Shown: positions 1 to 9,950 of the stretch, in pieces | Numbering within the stretch: the first letter of the stretch is position 1 | Layout: each line of letters begins with the position of its first letter | NCBI RefSeq assembly: GCF_032393985.1 | Contig: NZ_CP135918.1 | Coordinates: forward strand, 5,457,724-5,521,723 | Origin: Fischerella sp. JS2 | GTDB taxonomy: Bacteria; Cyanobacteriota; Cyanobacteriia; Cyanobacteriales; Nostocaceae | Direction: 5' to 3' | DNA length: 64,000 nucleotides | Notes under the pieces: generated by a model | Told to the model about the DNA's origin: nothing | Seen by the model: only the letters and a program-made list of their open reading frames with translations | Database searches by the model: none | Made by a program: the position numbers and the translations under genes

Positions 1-501
1 GAAATTCAGAATGATCCCAGTTTTCGTACTAAGGTACGGCTAGGCTATTCTGGGGAACAGGGAGGGGGAATAATTTTTGGTGTAGAAGATGTATTTATCG
101 GTCGGAGTGGTTTGACGGTGAGTGCTGAGTATGAGTCAGCATTCAACGGTAAGTATGAGTCTTATGGTGGTAATTTATATTATTATCTACGTCCTTTAGG
201 TAGCTATGTTAACTTTGCACCCTTGGTAGGATATCAGAATTTACAAACTAATGATTATTCTACAGATGGGGTGAATGTAGGTATCAAGTTGTTATTGGTA
301 TTATCTCGTGGTGGTGCGGCAGATATTTCTGTAACTCAAAGTTGGGTTTCTCCCGGTAGTGAAGAAGAAGTGGGTTTAACAACGGCTGCAATTGGTTATG
401 CGATCACTCGTAATCTACGCTTATCTACTGGTTTTAAGCAACAGACTTCACGGCAATATCAAGATAGTAGTGTAGGAGTAGTTTTAGAGTGGATGCCATA
501 A
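1..501 (+). CDS. C-terminal part of a probable outer-membrane beta-strand protein
   Basis: The reading frame is open from the first base to a TAA at 501, so this is the 3' part of a longer gene that starts outside the window. About 166 residues are visible. They show alternating polar and hydrophobic residues and many Gly, Tyr and Ser, and end in a short strand VVLEWMP. This resembles the last strands of an outer-membrane beta-barrel. No family motif was recognised and there is no other evidence for location. It is followed by a run of short tandem repeats, not by an obvious terminator. Identity as a real coding region is fairly safe; the barrel call is inference. Confidence 0.6.
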   Translation, partial: EIQNDPSFRTKVRLGYSGEQGGGIIFGVEDVFIGRSGLTVSAEYESAFNGKYESYGGNLYYYLRPLGSYVNFAPLVGYQNLQTNDYSTDGVNVGIKLLLVLSRGGAADISVTQSWVSPGSEEEVGLTTAAIGYAITRNLRLSTGFKQQTSRQYQDSSVGVVLEWMP

Positions 502-514
502 TGTCAAGGGTTAA

Positions 515-605
515 GCGTTAGTGGTTAGTGGTTAGTTGTTGGTAGTTGGTTGTTCACTACTCCTCACACTCCCTACACCCCTCACACCCCTCACACTCCC
601 CACCT
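515..605. repeat. Degenerate short tandem repeats (GGTTAGT and CCCTCACA types)
   Basis: A low-complexity stretch of TTAGTGG/TTAGTTG units runs directly into CACTCCCTACACCCCTCACA-type units between two convergent genes. Such heptamer-like short tandem repeats are typical of intergenic DNA in Nostocales. Similar tracts lie at 12890-12990 and 16494-16625. Confidence 0.6.
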
Positions 606-607
606 CA

Positions 608-2128
608 TTAACCTTGGTAACTTTCTAAATCCTTGACTGGTGGCCCGTGCAACACTTTGCCATCATAGTCATAACGTCCACCGTGACAGGGACAGTCCCA
701 ACTTTTTTCGGCGCTGTTCCAGTTGACAATACAACCGAGATGGGTGCATGTAGCCGAAATTGTGTGAAGTTGTCCCTGTTGATCGCGGTAGGCAGCTATC
801 TTTTTACCATCAATTGTCAGTAGCTTAGCTTCATCTTTTGCTACTGCTGCCAAAGAAGAATCATCAAGTCCCTTGAGGCGATCGCCTACCCAATGAAATC
901 CTACCTCTAGGTTATTCTTGAGTGATTCGGTAGTTAAAAATGGAGTTGTACGCGTAGAATCGTAGAGTTTTAACCAATGATTGTCTATTCCTAAAATTAA
1001 ATCTGAAAGCAACATTCCTGCTAGTGTACCTTTGCTCATACCCCAAAGGCTAAATCCTGTTGCTACGTAGACATTCTTACTAAAGGGGGTAAGTTTACCA
1101 ATATAAGGTAGCTGATCAAAAGACACCATATCCTGTGTAGACCAGCGATACTCAAATTGCTCGACTCTAAAACGGGAACGAGCATAAGTTTCTAGTTTTT
1201 GGTAACGTTCTTCGGTTTTGGTAACAGTACCAACTTTATGTCCACCGCCACCGACTAATAACAGCAATCCACCATCACCAGCAGGAGTTGTCCGAATTGA
1301 ATGATAGTCGCTGCCAGTACCAATATACATTCCTTCTGGCGCTCTTGCTGGGTCTATGCGAGCAGCAATAATATAGGAACGCTTGGGATAAGTCTTAGCA
1401 AAAAATAGTCCTTGATTGAGAATAGGTAAATTAGTAGATACTATTACATTTTGTGCTTTGACAGTTCCTGTCGCTGTTACTACCTGACAGGGAGTACCTT
1501 CTTCGACGTTTTCTACGCGGGTATTTTCAAATATATAACTGCCATTACCATCAATTAATTTTGCAAGATGCAGCAAATATTTACGAGCATGAAATTGAGC
1601 TTGGTTATCAAATTTAATAGCTCCAGCAATAGAAAATGGTAAAGAAGTTTCTGTCACAAAGGAAGCTGGCAATCCTAAATTAACTGCTGCTTCTACTTCT
1701 TTTTTGATGTCATCTAAATTCTCTGCTGTTTCTGCAAAGGTATAAGCACTTCTACGACTAAAATCACAATTGATATTTTCTTCTTCTACAAATTGTGCTA
1801 CTCTTTCAATAGCAGCTTGATTAGAATCTGCATAAATTTGTGTTTTTTGATCACCAATTTCCTTAATCAATTGCGCGTAAATTAATTGGTGAAGTGAAGT
1901 AATTTTTGCTGTTGTATGTCCACTGACACCCGTTGCAATCTGTTGCGAATCAAGGATAGCCACAGTTTTTCCGGCACGCTTGAGGAGCATACCAGCTGTG
2001 ATTCCCACAATACCTCCCCCCACTATTGCCACATCAACCGATATGTCATGCGTGAGAGATGGAAAATGAGACATAGAAAGAGTTGAAGCAATCCAATATG
2101 AGATTGCTTTTCCAGGTAATTGAGACAT
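608..2128 (-). CDS. FAD-dependent oxidoreductase with C-terminal Rieske [2Fe-2S] domain
   Basis: A 506-residue protein of the DAO/glycine-oxidase-like FAD superfamily fused to a Rieske domain. The N-terminal dinucleotide-binding motif VDVAIVGGGIVGITAG lies at about residues 31-46. A DAO-type C-terminal signature (VYVATGFSLWGMSKG) lies near 350. The Rieske ligands are visible as CTHLGC and, 17 residues later, CPCHGG, near residues 460-485. This architecture is common in cyanobacteria and bacilli, but the substrate is not established. The protein has no signal peptide, so a cytoplasmic role is likely. It stands alone, with a MITE-rich region upstream. Domain call is secure; function beyond FAD/Fe-S redox chemistry is unknown. 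Confidence 0.88.
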   Translation of the reverse strand: MSQLPGKAISYWIASTLSMSHFPSLTHDISVDVAIVGGGIVGITAGMLLKRAGKTVAILDSQQIATGVSGHTTAKITSLHQLIYAQLIKEIGDQKTQIYADSNQAAIERVAQFVEEENINCDFSRRSAYTFAETAENLDDIKKEVEAAVNLGLPASFVTETSLPFSIAGAIKFDNQAQFHARKYLLHLAKLIDGNGSYIFENTRVENVEEGTPCQVVTATGTVKAQNVIVSTNLPILNQGLFFAKTYPKRSYIIAARIDPARAPEGMYIGTGSDYHSIRTTPAGDGGLLLLVGGGGHKVGTVTKTEERYQKLETYARSRFRVEQFEYRWSTQDMVSFDQLPYIGKLTPFSKNVYVATGFSLWGMSKGTLAGMLLSDLILGIDNHWLKLYDSTRTTPFLTTESLKNNLEVGFHWVGDRLKGLDDSSLAAVAKDEAKLLTIDGKKIAAYRDQQGQLHTISATCTHLGCIVNWNSAEKSWDCPCHGGRYDYDGKVLHGPPVKDLESYQG

Positions 2129-2306
2129 GATTACTTCAAGACAAATGTGTAAATTATTTATATATTTCTAAATATATAAATAATTTATGAAAATTTTCAT
2201 CCCTCAAGAGGTAAACAGCTTAGTCATAAATTTATCTATCAGAAGGAAGAAGTAATATCATATCCGTTTGGACACTTGTATTATCTATTGAGTTGGGTAA
2301 TTAGTA

Positions 2307-2660
2307 ATATCAAGTTCGGCTAATTGCTTATATTATGCTTCGCTGTAGATCATTGGTTTTTCCCATTACCAATTACCAGCCCACACAACAATATAAGTAT
2401 TCAAGCGAACATGATATAATTGGTTTTTCCCATTATCAATTACCGACCTTCACAGATATAATATCAAGTTCGCATGATTACTTACAATTCCCTTTTACCT
2501 CACCCCGCCTTCGGCACCCCTGTTCTTGCTAAGGAGAGGGGATGGGAGGGTCCCCTCTGGGGAACTCGGGGCCCCCACTCCCTTAGGGGAGTGGGGATTA
2601 GGGGTGAAGGGGCTGTTCTTGTGAGGTTTTTTATTCTAAGTGATTAACCGAACTTGATAT
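2307..2660. repeat. MITE-like composite element with ATATCAAGTTCG termini
   Basis: The left end (2307-2330) starts ATATCAAGTTCGG and the right end (2637-2660) is its inverted complement with about three mismatches over 24 bp. A smaller unit is nested at 2307-2417, ending in an inverted copy at 2393-2417. A third ATATCAAGTTCG terminus occurs at 2461. The 2307-2417 unit has a close relative at 62032-62159, including the shared GGTTTTTCCCATTACC core. The part from 2490 to 2640 is a GC-rich imperfect palindrome. No transposase is encoded, so this is a non-autonomous or hairpin repeat family. Confidence 0.7.
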
Positions 2661-2790
2661 AAGCTATCAAACTTGTACTATGTGAAAATGGTCAAATAGA
2701 AAAATGATTTTCTACTTGACCACCAACACTCAACTAACAAGGAATGATTCAGAAAATATTGTTTTTTACTTGGCGTAGTTATTAACCGCT

Positions 2791-3258
2791 TTAGGTTTTT
2801 GGTTTGACAACTGTAGCTTTAACATTCACAGCTGTTACACCTTTGATTTCCTTAGCTAAACGTTCAATTTTAGCTAGCTCTTGTTCATTTGTTACTGTTC
2901 CGGAAACGGTGACAACACCACCCTTATCAGCCTCAACTGTTAAACTACCTCTGGGGATATTAGCCTCTAACTTAGAGCGAACTTCACTAGCAATGTTGTC
3001 TGGGTTTCTATTTTGAGCGCTACCTTCATTAAATGTATTATTTCGCTGTTCACGAGCGCGAATATCTTGATTGAGTTGTCTTCTGCGAAGTTCACTTTGG
3101 GCATCTTGTTTAGCTTCTTGAGTTTCTTGAGCCGTTGGTGTTTCTGTTTGAGATACATTAGTATTATTAGGTGCGGTCTGGCTTGTTCTAGCACCATTAT
3201 CACAAGCAGCTGTAAATATTAAAAGACCACTGATTAAGAAGAAAGTTAGCTTGTTCAT
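2791..3258 (-). CDS. BON-domain lipoprotein
   Basis: A 155-residue protein with a lipoprotein signal peptide: MNKL, a hydrophobic stretch, then the lipobox FTAAC with the acylated Cys near residue 19. A Gln/Thr/Arg-rich linker (about 20-85) follows. A BON domain (about 86-152) contains GSLTVEADKGGVVTVSGTV and the terminal EIKGVTAVNVKATVV. BON domains bind phospholipid or membrane surfaces and often occur in osmotic-shock proteins such as OsmY. Anchoring in the periplasm is inferred. It lies 163 bp downstream of the glycine-zipper stress protein on the same strand, so a shared envelope or stress role is possible. Confidence 0.85.
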   Translation of the reverse strand: MNKLTFFLISGLLIFTAACDNGARTSQTAPNNTNVSQTETPTAQETQEAKQDAQSELRRRQLNQDIRAREQRNNTFNEGSAQNRNPDNIASEVRSKLEANIPRGSLTVEADKGGVVTVSGTVTNEQELAKIERLAKEIKGVTAVNVKATVVKPKT

Positions 3259-3421
3259 TTGTTTAGATTTTAATAGTAATACAAGACATGAAAAACAAAA
3301 TATTTGAGTGCAAAGAGTAATTTTTCAAGGTAGGAAATAGAAAATAACAGGAAAAACTTTATTCTCAATTCTTCATTGCTAATTGTTCTGCCCAATTTCC
3401 TATTTCCTTAGTTCCTTTTAC

Positions 3422-5455
3422 TTAGATGGTTTCCTCCCGACGGTCAATAATAATGACTTTGGGTTCCTCCACTCCTAATTCCGGTGAATAACTAGTTTGA
3501 CTAGTATCGGTAACTGGTGCTGCGTGATGCGTACGGTCTATATCAGTAGCATCAAAGATGTCAAAGTCTGCAATTCCTCGACGCTTCAAAATTGCTTCTG
3601 CACGATGGATTTGCTCATCTGTGCCATCTACCATTACCAAATAGTCACCTCTGTTGAAGCGATCGCTATACAATCGCGCCCGATTTTCAGGTATTCCCAA
3701 GCCAATGAGTCCACCTGTTAGGCCGCCAGCCGCAGCACCGATCGCGCCACCTGCAACAGTTGTTGCTAAAGCTGTGGCGACAGCACCACCTGCAATTACG
3801 GGGCCTACTCCGGGAATGGCTAAGGCTCCCAAACCAACTAGTAAACCTCCCAAACCACCTAACACTCCGCCTGTGGCTGCCCCAGCTTTTGCACCTTCAT
3901 CAGCTTTTGTTTGTGCAGCTAAATTTGTGGTTGCACCTGTGTTGACACCAGGAAGGCGATCGCCACTGTCCTTAGCAATCAGAGATACTTGGTTCATGGG
4001 GAATCCAGAGTCTCTCAGTTCCATGAGTGCTGCTTGTGCATCTCGAGGATGAGAAAATACGCCAATGGCTCTTTTTCTTTGCAAAGGTGCTGTACCATAG
4101 CTAGAAACTGGTGCAGGAGTAGCAACATAATCTGTTGCTGTGGGATCAAAAATCTCCCACTGTTGAATTCCGTGACGATTGAGAATGGTAGCAGCACGTT
4201 GGATATCTGCGTCAGTACCACTCACGACTACTACATAATCTCCATTATGGAAACGTTCGTTGTAGAAACGAGCGCGCTGATCTGGAAGTCTCCATCTGGT
4301 GAAATCTAAGCGATCGCTTACACTCACTCCAGGAAAACTGTCTCGTCCCAAATCCCTATTAATTAAGGATATTTGACTTAAGGGAAAGCCCGCAGCCCGT
4401 AAATCATCAATTGCGGCTTCTGCATGACGCAGATTAGAGAAGTAACCGATGGCTTGTTTGTGAGTTACATCTAAATCTCGTCCAGGGGTAGTGGTGTAAT
4501 CTACTGTGGGGTCAAAAATTTCCCAATCTCGAATTCCATGACGATTGAGAATCGCAGCAGCACGTTGAATATCTGCATCTGTACCGCTAACAACCACTAC
4601 ATAATCTCCGTGATTGATCCGATCATGATAGAAACGACTACGATGATCTGGTAGTCTCAATCTCAGGTTGTGAATGGCATCGTCAAAGCGATCGCGTAAA
4701 GTGACACCACTAAAGCGATCGCGTCGTGACAAATCTCTGTGAATCAAGGAAATTTGACTCAAGGGGAAACCCGCAGCCCGCAAATCGTTAATTGCGGCTT
4801 CTGCATCTTCCAGACGTGAAAAGTAACCGATGGCGTGTTTGTGAGTTACACCTAAATCCCGTCCGGGGGTGGCAGTATAATTGGCTGTGCCAACAGGTAT
4901 GTCATAGACCTCAAACTCTTCAATTCCCCGACGTCGGAGAATTGCTTCTGCTCTGGCAATTTCCTCATCTGTGCCATCTATGATGACTAAGTAATGCCCT
5001 CGCCCTACTCGTTCATTATAAACTCTGGCTCGTTCTTCGGGAATTCCCAAACCAATCAAAGCCCCAAGCAAACCACCTGCTACTGCACCAATTCCAGCCC
5101 CAGCTAGAGTTGTAGCTAAGGTAGTTGCAGCTGCACCAGCCAGCATAATTGGGCCAATTCCAGGGATTGCCAAAGTCCCAAGCCCAACTAATAAACCAGT
5201 CAGTCCACCTAAAACACCACCAGAAACAGCTCCAGCCGTTGCTCCTTCATCAGCTTTATTGCCAACATTCTCTGTTACTTCAGCACCGGCAATTTGATCG
5301 TTGCGATCGGCATCACGCACTACGACAGATACTCTGTCCATTGGAAAGCCAGCATCTCTCAATTCATGTAGGGCTGCTTCTGCATCACGACGATGAGAAA
5401 ACACCCCTACAGCACGTCTATGTATACCTACAACCATATGATTAGTTACCACCAA
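3422..5455 (-). CDS. Four-unit YflT/GSP17M-like stress protein with glycine zippers
   Basis: A 677-residue protein built from four copies of a unit like the general-stress-protein 17M (YflT) domain. Each unit has a version of AxGxFSxxxDAEAALxxLRxAGFP at the start and DYVVVVSGTDADIQRAAAIL near the end (starts about residues 14, 208, 333 and 463). Units 1 and 4 also carry a Gly/Ala-rich glycine-zipper hairpin (about 75-135 and 530-590), while units 2 and 3 lack it. Glycine zippers can insert in or span membranes, so this may be a membrane-associated multimer. Units 2 and 3 are nearly identical, suggesting recent internal duplication. The exact function is unknown. Confidence 0.8.
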   Translation of the reverse strand: MVVTNHMVVGIHRRAVGVFSHRRDAEAALHELRDAGFPMDRVSVVVRDADRNDQIAGAEVTENVGNKADEGATAGAVSGGVLGGLTGLLVGLGTLAIPGIGPIMLAGAAATTLATTLAGAGIGAVAGGLLGALIGLGIPEERARVYNERVGRGHYLVIIDGTDEEIARAEAILRRRGIEEFEVYDIPVGTANYTATPGRDLGVTHKHAIGYFSRLEDAEAAINDLRAAGFPLSQISLIHRDLSRRDRFSGVTLRDRFDDAIHNLRLRLPDHRSRFYHDRINHGDYVVVVSGTDADIQRAAAILNRHGIRDWEIFDPTVDYTTTPGRDLDVTHKQAIGYFSNLRHAEAAIDDLRAAGFPLSQISLINRDLGRDSFPGVSVSDRLDFTRWRLPDQRARFYNERFHNGDYVVVVSGTDADIQRAATILNRHGIQQWEIFDPTATDYVATPAPVSSYGTAPLQRKRAIGVFSHPRDAQAALMELRDSGFPMNQVSLIAKDSGDRLPGVNTGATTNLAAQTKADEGAKAGAATGGVLGGLGGLLVGLGALAIPGVGPVIAGGAVATALATTVAGGAIGAAAGGLTGGLIGLGIPENRARLYSDRFNRGDYLVMVDGTDEQIHRAEAILKRRGIADFDIFDATDIDRTHHAAPVTDTSQTSYSPELGVEEPKVIIIDRREETI

Positions 5456-6006
5456 AAAAATGATTTATTTTTAAATGTGAATTAAGGCATGTAACTTTAT
5501 TAAGCTTATTATTGATTATTTATTCATCAATCACTTGGAATAATTTGACATATATACTTTGGAATAAGTTACCTCTACATCCAAAGAAATAGGTATATAT
5601 TATTTGTATTGAATGAATTATGAGTCAAAATAATTAAAATAGTACTAATAAACTTTTTATCTTATAAGTCATCCTTATTTATTTGGAAATCAGTCTAGGA
5701 GTTGTAACTGTTGATCAAGCCAGATTTTCGACTTATTTAAGAAGTCGGAAATCTTATTGTTCACGAAACATTTAAGAATGCTATAGTAGGTAATATCTAA
5801 AAATAGATTGCAATAACAACAATTTGAAAGCAAGCTTAAATATAATAATTTTGGTATAAATTGCCTAATGACTATACTAATTTCACTTGCATCCAATAAA
5901 TAATCTAACTGTCATTGATGAGCGCACTCATCTACCAACTCAATGATAAAAATATCTCGCATTCTTCAACACAAAATTATTTATTGTAAAGTATTATTTC
6001 TCTAAT
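5456..6006. other. AT-rich intergenic region, no supported gene
   Basis: About 550 bp, strongly AT-rich. It holds a near-direct repeat of TTTGGAATAA-type sequence around 5538-5572 (TTGGAATAATTTGACATATA then TTTGGAATAAGTTAC), which may be promoter or operator DNA for the stress protein that starts at 5455. The 68-codon minus-strand frame at 5690-5896 has no recognisable features and is not annotated. Confidence 0.4.
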
Positions 6007-6543
6007 TCACAACTCAATCATAAAACTATCTCGTAGGTGAAAATCAGCCTCTTTCCCTTGATGCGTCAACGCCCAATAACTAATTCCATCTCTGTGTTTG
6101 ATAACAGTAGTAATTGCAACTTCAAGGGTTTGCTCTTGTGAGACGATACCACTCAAATCTATATTTAAAGCAAGCACTAAATTATCTGATTGATACTGGA
6201 CACTAAACGGTAGGCTTGTAAAAGCTGTTTCCTCTTGCATACCTTGACGATACCCATTAAAACTATAAATATTCCAGTGTCCAGCCGGGGAAAGGTTGAA
6301 TTCCCAATACTGTTGCGAGTTTTTGATGCCCAAAAAGAACTCAAAGCAAGTGTCTTCCCAAAGTTCATGCTGGCGCTGAGGTGGATCTGATAGTGGGGCG
6401 ATCGCAATTTCTTCTAAGTCACCAGAAAGTGTGTAGCAGAGATTGATTTGATTACCATATCGCGCAATATGGCCTGTAATCTTTATATTAGGCAGTGACT
6501 TGTCAGTAGGGAAAGGTTGCAGGGAAAAATTTTGCTTATTCAT
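6007..6543 (-). CDS. DOMON-like domain protein
   Basis: A protein of about 178 residues resembling the DOMON-like family found as stand-alone cyanobacterial proteins. It has a beta-rich sequence with CYTLSGDLEEI, the conserved LWEDTCFEFFLG, a YWEFNLSPAGHWN strand, and a terminal block SYWALTHQGKEADFHLRDSF. The start at 6543 is chosen because its ATG overlaps the TGA of the upstream kinase gene (ATGA, 4-bp overlap), implying translational coupling. A slightly longer frame exists upstream but begins inside that gene. DOMON domains bind haem or sugars in other proteins; no ligand can be assigned here. Coupling to a sugar-kinase-like gene favours a carbohydrate link, which is inference. Confidence 0.75.
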   Translation of the reverse strand: MNKQNFSLQPFPTDKSLPNIKITGHIARYGNQINLCYTLSGDLEEIAIAPLSDPPQRQHELWEDTCFEFFLGIKNSQQYWEFNLSPAGHWNIYSFNGYRQGMQEETAFTSLPFSVQYQSDNLVLALNIDLSGIVSQEQTLEVAITTVIKHRDGISYWALTHQGKEADFHLRDSFMIEL

Positions 6544-7658
6544 TTCACGTCTCGAATAATTTTGCAAATATTTGCTTCCTGAGATTCGATACTCTCGGTT
6601 AACTTAAACTGGACAAGCGCCCTCGCCAAGTTGTGTTCTGGGTACTTGACTTTGAAATAGACATTCCCGGCTAGATAGTCAGCAAAGAATCGTAGTCCTA
6701 ACTCAAAGGCGATGAGACGGATCGCGTCATATATATAGGTATAGTCATTTTCTGTAAGAAATTCCTTGGCGACACAGAGATATCCTTGGAGAATTCCCTG
6801 ACATAGTTCTGTATCAAAATAAACGCTTTCCCATTCTTCTGTCTCTTCTCCAGCAGGATTACAGCCCGATCGCAAACAGTCGCCAATGTCGTAATGTACC
6901 AAACCAGGCTTAACAGTGTCGAGGTCTATGACACTTACGGCTTGGTTAGTCTTAGTGTCAAACATGACATTATTGATTTTGGGATCGCCGTGCATTAGAC
7001 GCAAAGGCAGTTTGCCTGTAGCTTTGGCATCTTCCAGAACATGGGCAAAAGTTTGGCGCCCACTCACAAACTGTAAGCAATAATTGACTTCTGGGGATTG
7101 GCACGGGCTAGTTTTTGCTAAAACTTCGTTGTATTGCTGAAGGTAAAGTGGCGTAATATGAAAGCCTTCGAGGGTGTCAGCAAGTCTTTCTGGGGGCAAA
7201 TCACTGATCAGATTGTGGAACATCCCCAAAGCATAGCCAATTTCTTTGGCTTGTTCCGTGCTTTGCATCGTGTCAAAAGATTGCGAGTCTGCAATAAAAC
7301 TAATTGCCCGCCAAAACGAGCCTTCAGTATCTGTGCAATAGTCTTGACCATCCTTAGTCAACAGTACACGCGGCACTTCCCAGCGACGGTTTAAGGGGCT
7401 ATGCTGTAACCTCATGCGAACATGTTCAGTGAAAGTACACATGTTCTGCATAATCAACTGTGGCTGGCGAAATACCTGTGTATTAATCCGTTGCAGGACA
7501 AAATGCTTTGCATCTGGAGAATCTACTGTAACTAGAAAAGTGTCATTGATATTACCACTGCCAAATGTTTGAACAGTTCTAACCTTTCCCTGAAGAGTGA
7601 ATTGGTCAGCGATATTAACAAGATTGTCTGTGTCCTGTGTTTTGAGATACTTGCTCAT
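6540..7658 (-). CDS. APH-superfamily kinase, N-acetylhexosamine 1-kinase-like
   Basis: A protein of about 372 residues in the aminoglycoside phosphotransferase/choline kinase fold. Visible motifs are the Gly-rich loop GSGNINDTFLV (about 34-44), the Brenner-type catalytic loop LMHGDPKINNVMFD (about 222-235) and the metal-binding VSVIDLDTVKPGLVHYDIGD. This pattern is that of the NahK-type sugar kinases and related phosphotransferases. The ATG at 7658 is preferred over the longer frame because GGAG lies upstream and the conserved region begins soon after. It is coupled to the DOMON-like gene downstream. An N-acylglucosamine 2-epimerase lies 0.8 kb upstream on the same strand, supporting amino-sugar metabolism. 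The actual substrate is not proven. Confidence 0.7.
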   Translation of the reverse strand: MSKYLKTQDTDNLVNIADQFTLQGKVRTVQTFGSGNINDTFLVTVDSPDAKHFVLQRINTQVFRQPQLIMQNMCTFTEHVRMRLQHSPLNRRWEVPRVLLTKDGQDYCTDTEGSFWRAISFIADSQSFDTMQSTEQAKEIGYALGMFHNLISDLPPERLADTLEGFHITPLYLQQYNEVLAKTSPCQSPEVNYCLQFVSGRQTFAHVLEDAKATGKLPLRLMHGDPKINNVMFDTKTNQAVSVIDLDTVKPGLVHYDIGDCLRSGCNPAGEETEEWESVYFDTELCQGILQGYLCVAKEFLTENDYTYIYDAIRLIAFELGLRFFADYLAGNVYFKVKYPEHNLARALVQFKLTESIESQEANICKIIRDVK

Positions 7659-8022
7659 ATTCTTGCACAACTCCCCACATAATTGCACAAAGGCAATAGG
7701 GGATATATTAGCGCAAGTGTCACACCAGGTTTGTATAAATAAAGCTTTAATATCCTTAAGAATATTAAGAAGGCAGAAGTACGCTCGTCTGAAGGCAGTT
7801 ATGTATCCCTATAAATAAATTTAAGGGATTTAGCAAGGACGTAGTCTTTCTTGCGCTTTGCGTCTCGAAATACATACTTTCTTATTTTTTCATAAATGAA
7901 TTTAGGGGCTTGTGACCCTTATGGCATCAGGCACACCCTTGAATCTCTTTAGCTGCCTTCTGCCCTCTGCCCTCTGCCTTTCTTCGGTCAAGAACTTCTT
8001 ACAATATGCTACTGATTTAAAA

Positions 8023-8185
8023 ATGCATTTGGACATTAAAGACGGTAAAATTTGGATTCAACGCAACCAGACCGATAAGTTGCTTGCTGATGAATTAGTA
8101 GCAATGGGTGGGCCAAAGCAAAGATATTGTGTTGGGATTACAGCCTGTCTATGCAAGAGAATATACAGGGTATGGTGTGGCGTAG
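8023..8185 (+). pseudogene. xisI: xisI 3' fragment, frameshifted
   Basis: The frame reads HLDIKDGKIWIQRNQTDKL then LADELVAMG, the conserved core of the XisI family (fdxN element excision controlling factor). After GPKQ the frame is lost. Removing one A in the CAAAGAT run at about 8120 restores DIVLGLQPVYAREYTGYGVA and a TAG at 8185, the expected XisI C-terminus. The N-terminal half is absent. This is a degraded remnant, not a functional gene. XisI-like genes are scattered widely in Nostocales and often accompany XisH. Confidence 0.8.
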
Positions 8186-8229
8186 GGGTGACAAAATCTT
8201 GAATCACCAAGTGTAAATCATTAATTCAG

Positions 8230-8337
8230 TTAGTTGTCTAAGATTAAATAAGAGCGATCGCCCTCCGTCAGAAATCCGAGTTCAATCAACCGATGATATT
8301 CGTCAATTGTGAATCGCTTCGGTGTAACAACATTCAT
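8230..8337 (-). pseudogene. Uma2-family nuclease 5' fragment
   Basis: A 35-codon minus-strand frame reads MNVVTPKRFTIDEYHRL then IELGFLTEGDR and then stops. This is the typical N-terminus of Uma2 (DUF820) putative endonucleases, which continue with an E-L-I-x-G-E-I segment that is missing here. A TAA follows after an unrelated stretch. It is a truncated relic; an intact Uma2 gene is present at 20982. Confidence 0.7.
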
Positions 8338-8501
8338 AACGACACCCATCAGATAAATCTGTTTTTACTCTAGCTTCTCAACACAGGCAAAACGGGAACA
8401 TCCCAATTATTTGAAAACACAAAACCAAGTAACTCTGATTAACACTCTGCGCCCCTTTGCGTAAACCTCTGCGTTCCTTTGCGTTTAAAGAATACTCCTC
8501 G

Positions 8502-9683
8502 CTAAACTGACTGCGAACTCAACCCTTCAAACTGCTGCCAACAAAGATACATCGCACGTGGTACATGAAAACATCCCTTCCACTTGCCACCTTTAAGATT
8601 CAACAGCACTTCCCCACGGCGATTGAGATAACCAAACCACTCACCGAATTCTGGATCGGCAAAGTGCGACCAAGCATAATCATGTACTTTTTGATACCAT
8701 TTTTCACATGCTTCCCGTCCTGTCAAACGATAACCCATTGCCAATGCAACCAACGATTCTAAATGCACCCACCACAGCTTTTGATCCCATTCCAGTTGTT
8801 GTGGTGGATGACCGTTTGCATCCATAAAATAGTACAAACCGCCATATTCTTTGTCCCAAGCAAAATTGAGAATATTTAATACCACATCAACAGCTTGATT
8901 AATAGTTTTAGTATCATTTTGGCGATGGGCAATGTCCATAATAAACCACATCGCTTCAATACCATGACCAGGGTTAATTAACCGTCCCTCAAAACAATCA
9001 ATATGTGAACCATCAAGAGCAACACTTTCGTACATTAGCCCCTTTTCTTGGTCTAAAAAATCAGTCATCACTTCCTGAACAGTTGCAGATAAAACATTTT
9101 CCAGAATTTCACTTGATAGCAACCATTCCATTTCTAAAGTTAGGTTAGCCAAAATCATTGGCACAGCCAAAGATTTCATCGGGCGTGTGCCGGGATAGAT
9201 TTTGGTATATTTGCCCTTTGGGTTATCCTTGCGCCGCAAAACGTTATTGTAAGCTTGCATTGCCACATCTTTTGCCCAATCTTCACCGCTAGCGAGGGCA
9301 TATTGACTAAATGCCATTGCCGCAAAGCAATCAGAAAAGATATTGTAGGGCTGTACTAGTGGTTTACCTGCCCGAGTTAGTGCAAAGTACCAGTTACCAT
9401 CAGCATCTCTGCCATGTTGGGCGAGAAAATTAGCACCGTTGCGAGCAATATTTAACCAATTTTCGCGTTTTTCTAGCTGATTGCAAAGCATCGAAAAAGT
9501 CCACACTTGGCGGTTTTGCAGCCAGATAAATTTGTCTGTATCGTAAACTTTACCCTCGCGATCCAGACAGGTAAAATAACCGCCGTACTCCCAGTCCAAA
9601 GAGTGTTTTTCCCAAAAAGGAAGTACATCGTCAAGGAGAGTGTTTTTGTAAAGTTCTGCTAGCGTGTTCAAGTCGTACCCCAT
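8502..9683 (-). CDS. N-acylglucosamine 2-epimerase (AGE family)
   Basis: A 393-residue protein of normal length for the AGE family ((alpha/alpha)6 barrel), which interconverts N-acetylglucosamine and N-acetylmannosamine. Recognisable blocks include [21 protein letters not shown] near the start, [36 protein letters not shown] with the conserved His, and [20 protein letters not shown]. The C-terminus has [15 protein letters not shown] and [13 protein letters not shown], also family-typical. No signal peptide is visible, so it is cytoplasmic. It shares its strand with the NahK-like kinase downstream, suggesting salvage of cell-wall or glycan amino sugars. A cellobiose 2-epimerase would be an alternative, but the sequence fits AGE better. 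Confidence 0.9.
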   Translation of the reverse strand: MGYDLNTLAELYKNTLLDDVLPFWEKHSLDWEYGGYFTCLDREGKVYDTDKFIWLQNRQVWTFSMLCNQLEKRENWLNIARNGANFLAQHGRDADGNWYFALTRAGKPLVQPYNIFSDCFAAMAFSQYALASGEDWAKDVAMQAYNNVLRRKDNPKGKYTKIYPGTRPMKSLAVPMILANLTLEMEWLLSSEILENVLSATVQEVMTDFLDQEKGLMYESVALDGSHIDCFEGRLINPGHGIEAMWFIMDIAHRQNDTKTINQAVDVVLNILNFAWDKEYGGLYYFMDANGHPPQQLEWDQKLWWVHLESLVALAMGYRLTGREACEKWYQKVHDYAWSHFADPEFGEWFGYLNRRGEVLLNLKGGKWKGCFHVPRAMYLCWQQFEGLSSQSV

Positions 9684-9950
9684 ATTTTTTCTGCTTGTGT
9701 GCCAAAACCAACAGTGACAATTATCGCCTTCCTATGGATGGGCTACAAGTTAGCGATCAACACTCAAGGATGAGTAGGGTAAACTTAGATCTTGCGATCG
9801 CAGATGGTCACTTAAGTCAGGACTTACGCAAAATCATGAAAAAACGAGAGTTTGAGAAAGTTCTTGCGTAAGTCCCATTAAGCAATAAAATCCCCTTCAG
9901 TGAGAAAATTAGGAGGCGTATACGCTAAACAAATGTAATTAACTATTTTA

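Larger units (their letters stand above)
7689..8501. other. Relic-filled intergenic region
   Basis: About 800 bp between two minus-strand genes. It contains a xisI 3' fragment (8023-8185), a Uma2 5' fragment (8230-8337) and Nostocales-type repeats such as CTCTGCGCCCCTTTGCGTAA followed by similar units near 8447-8486. Nothing else coding was recognised. Confidence 0.55.

Noticed and set aside
5690-5896. 68-codon minus-strand frame
   Set aside because: Low-complexity AT-rich region, no ribosome-binding site, no recognisable pattern.
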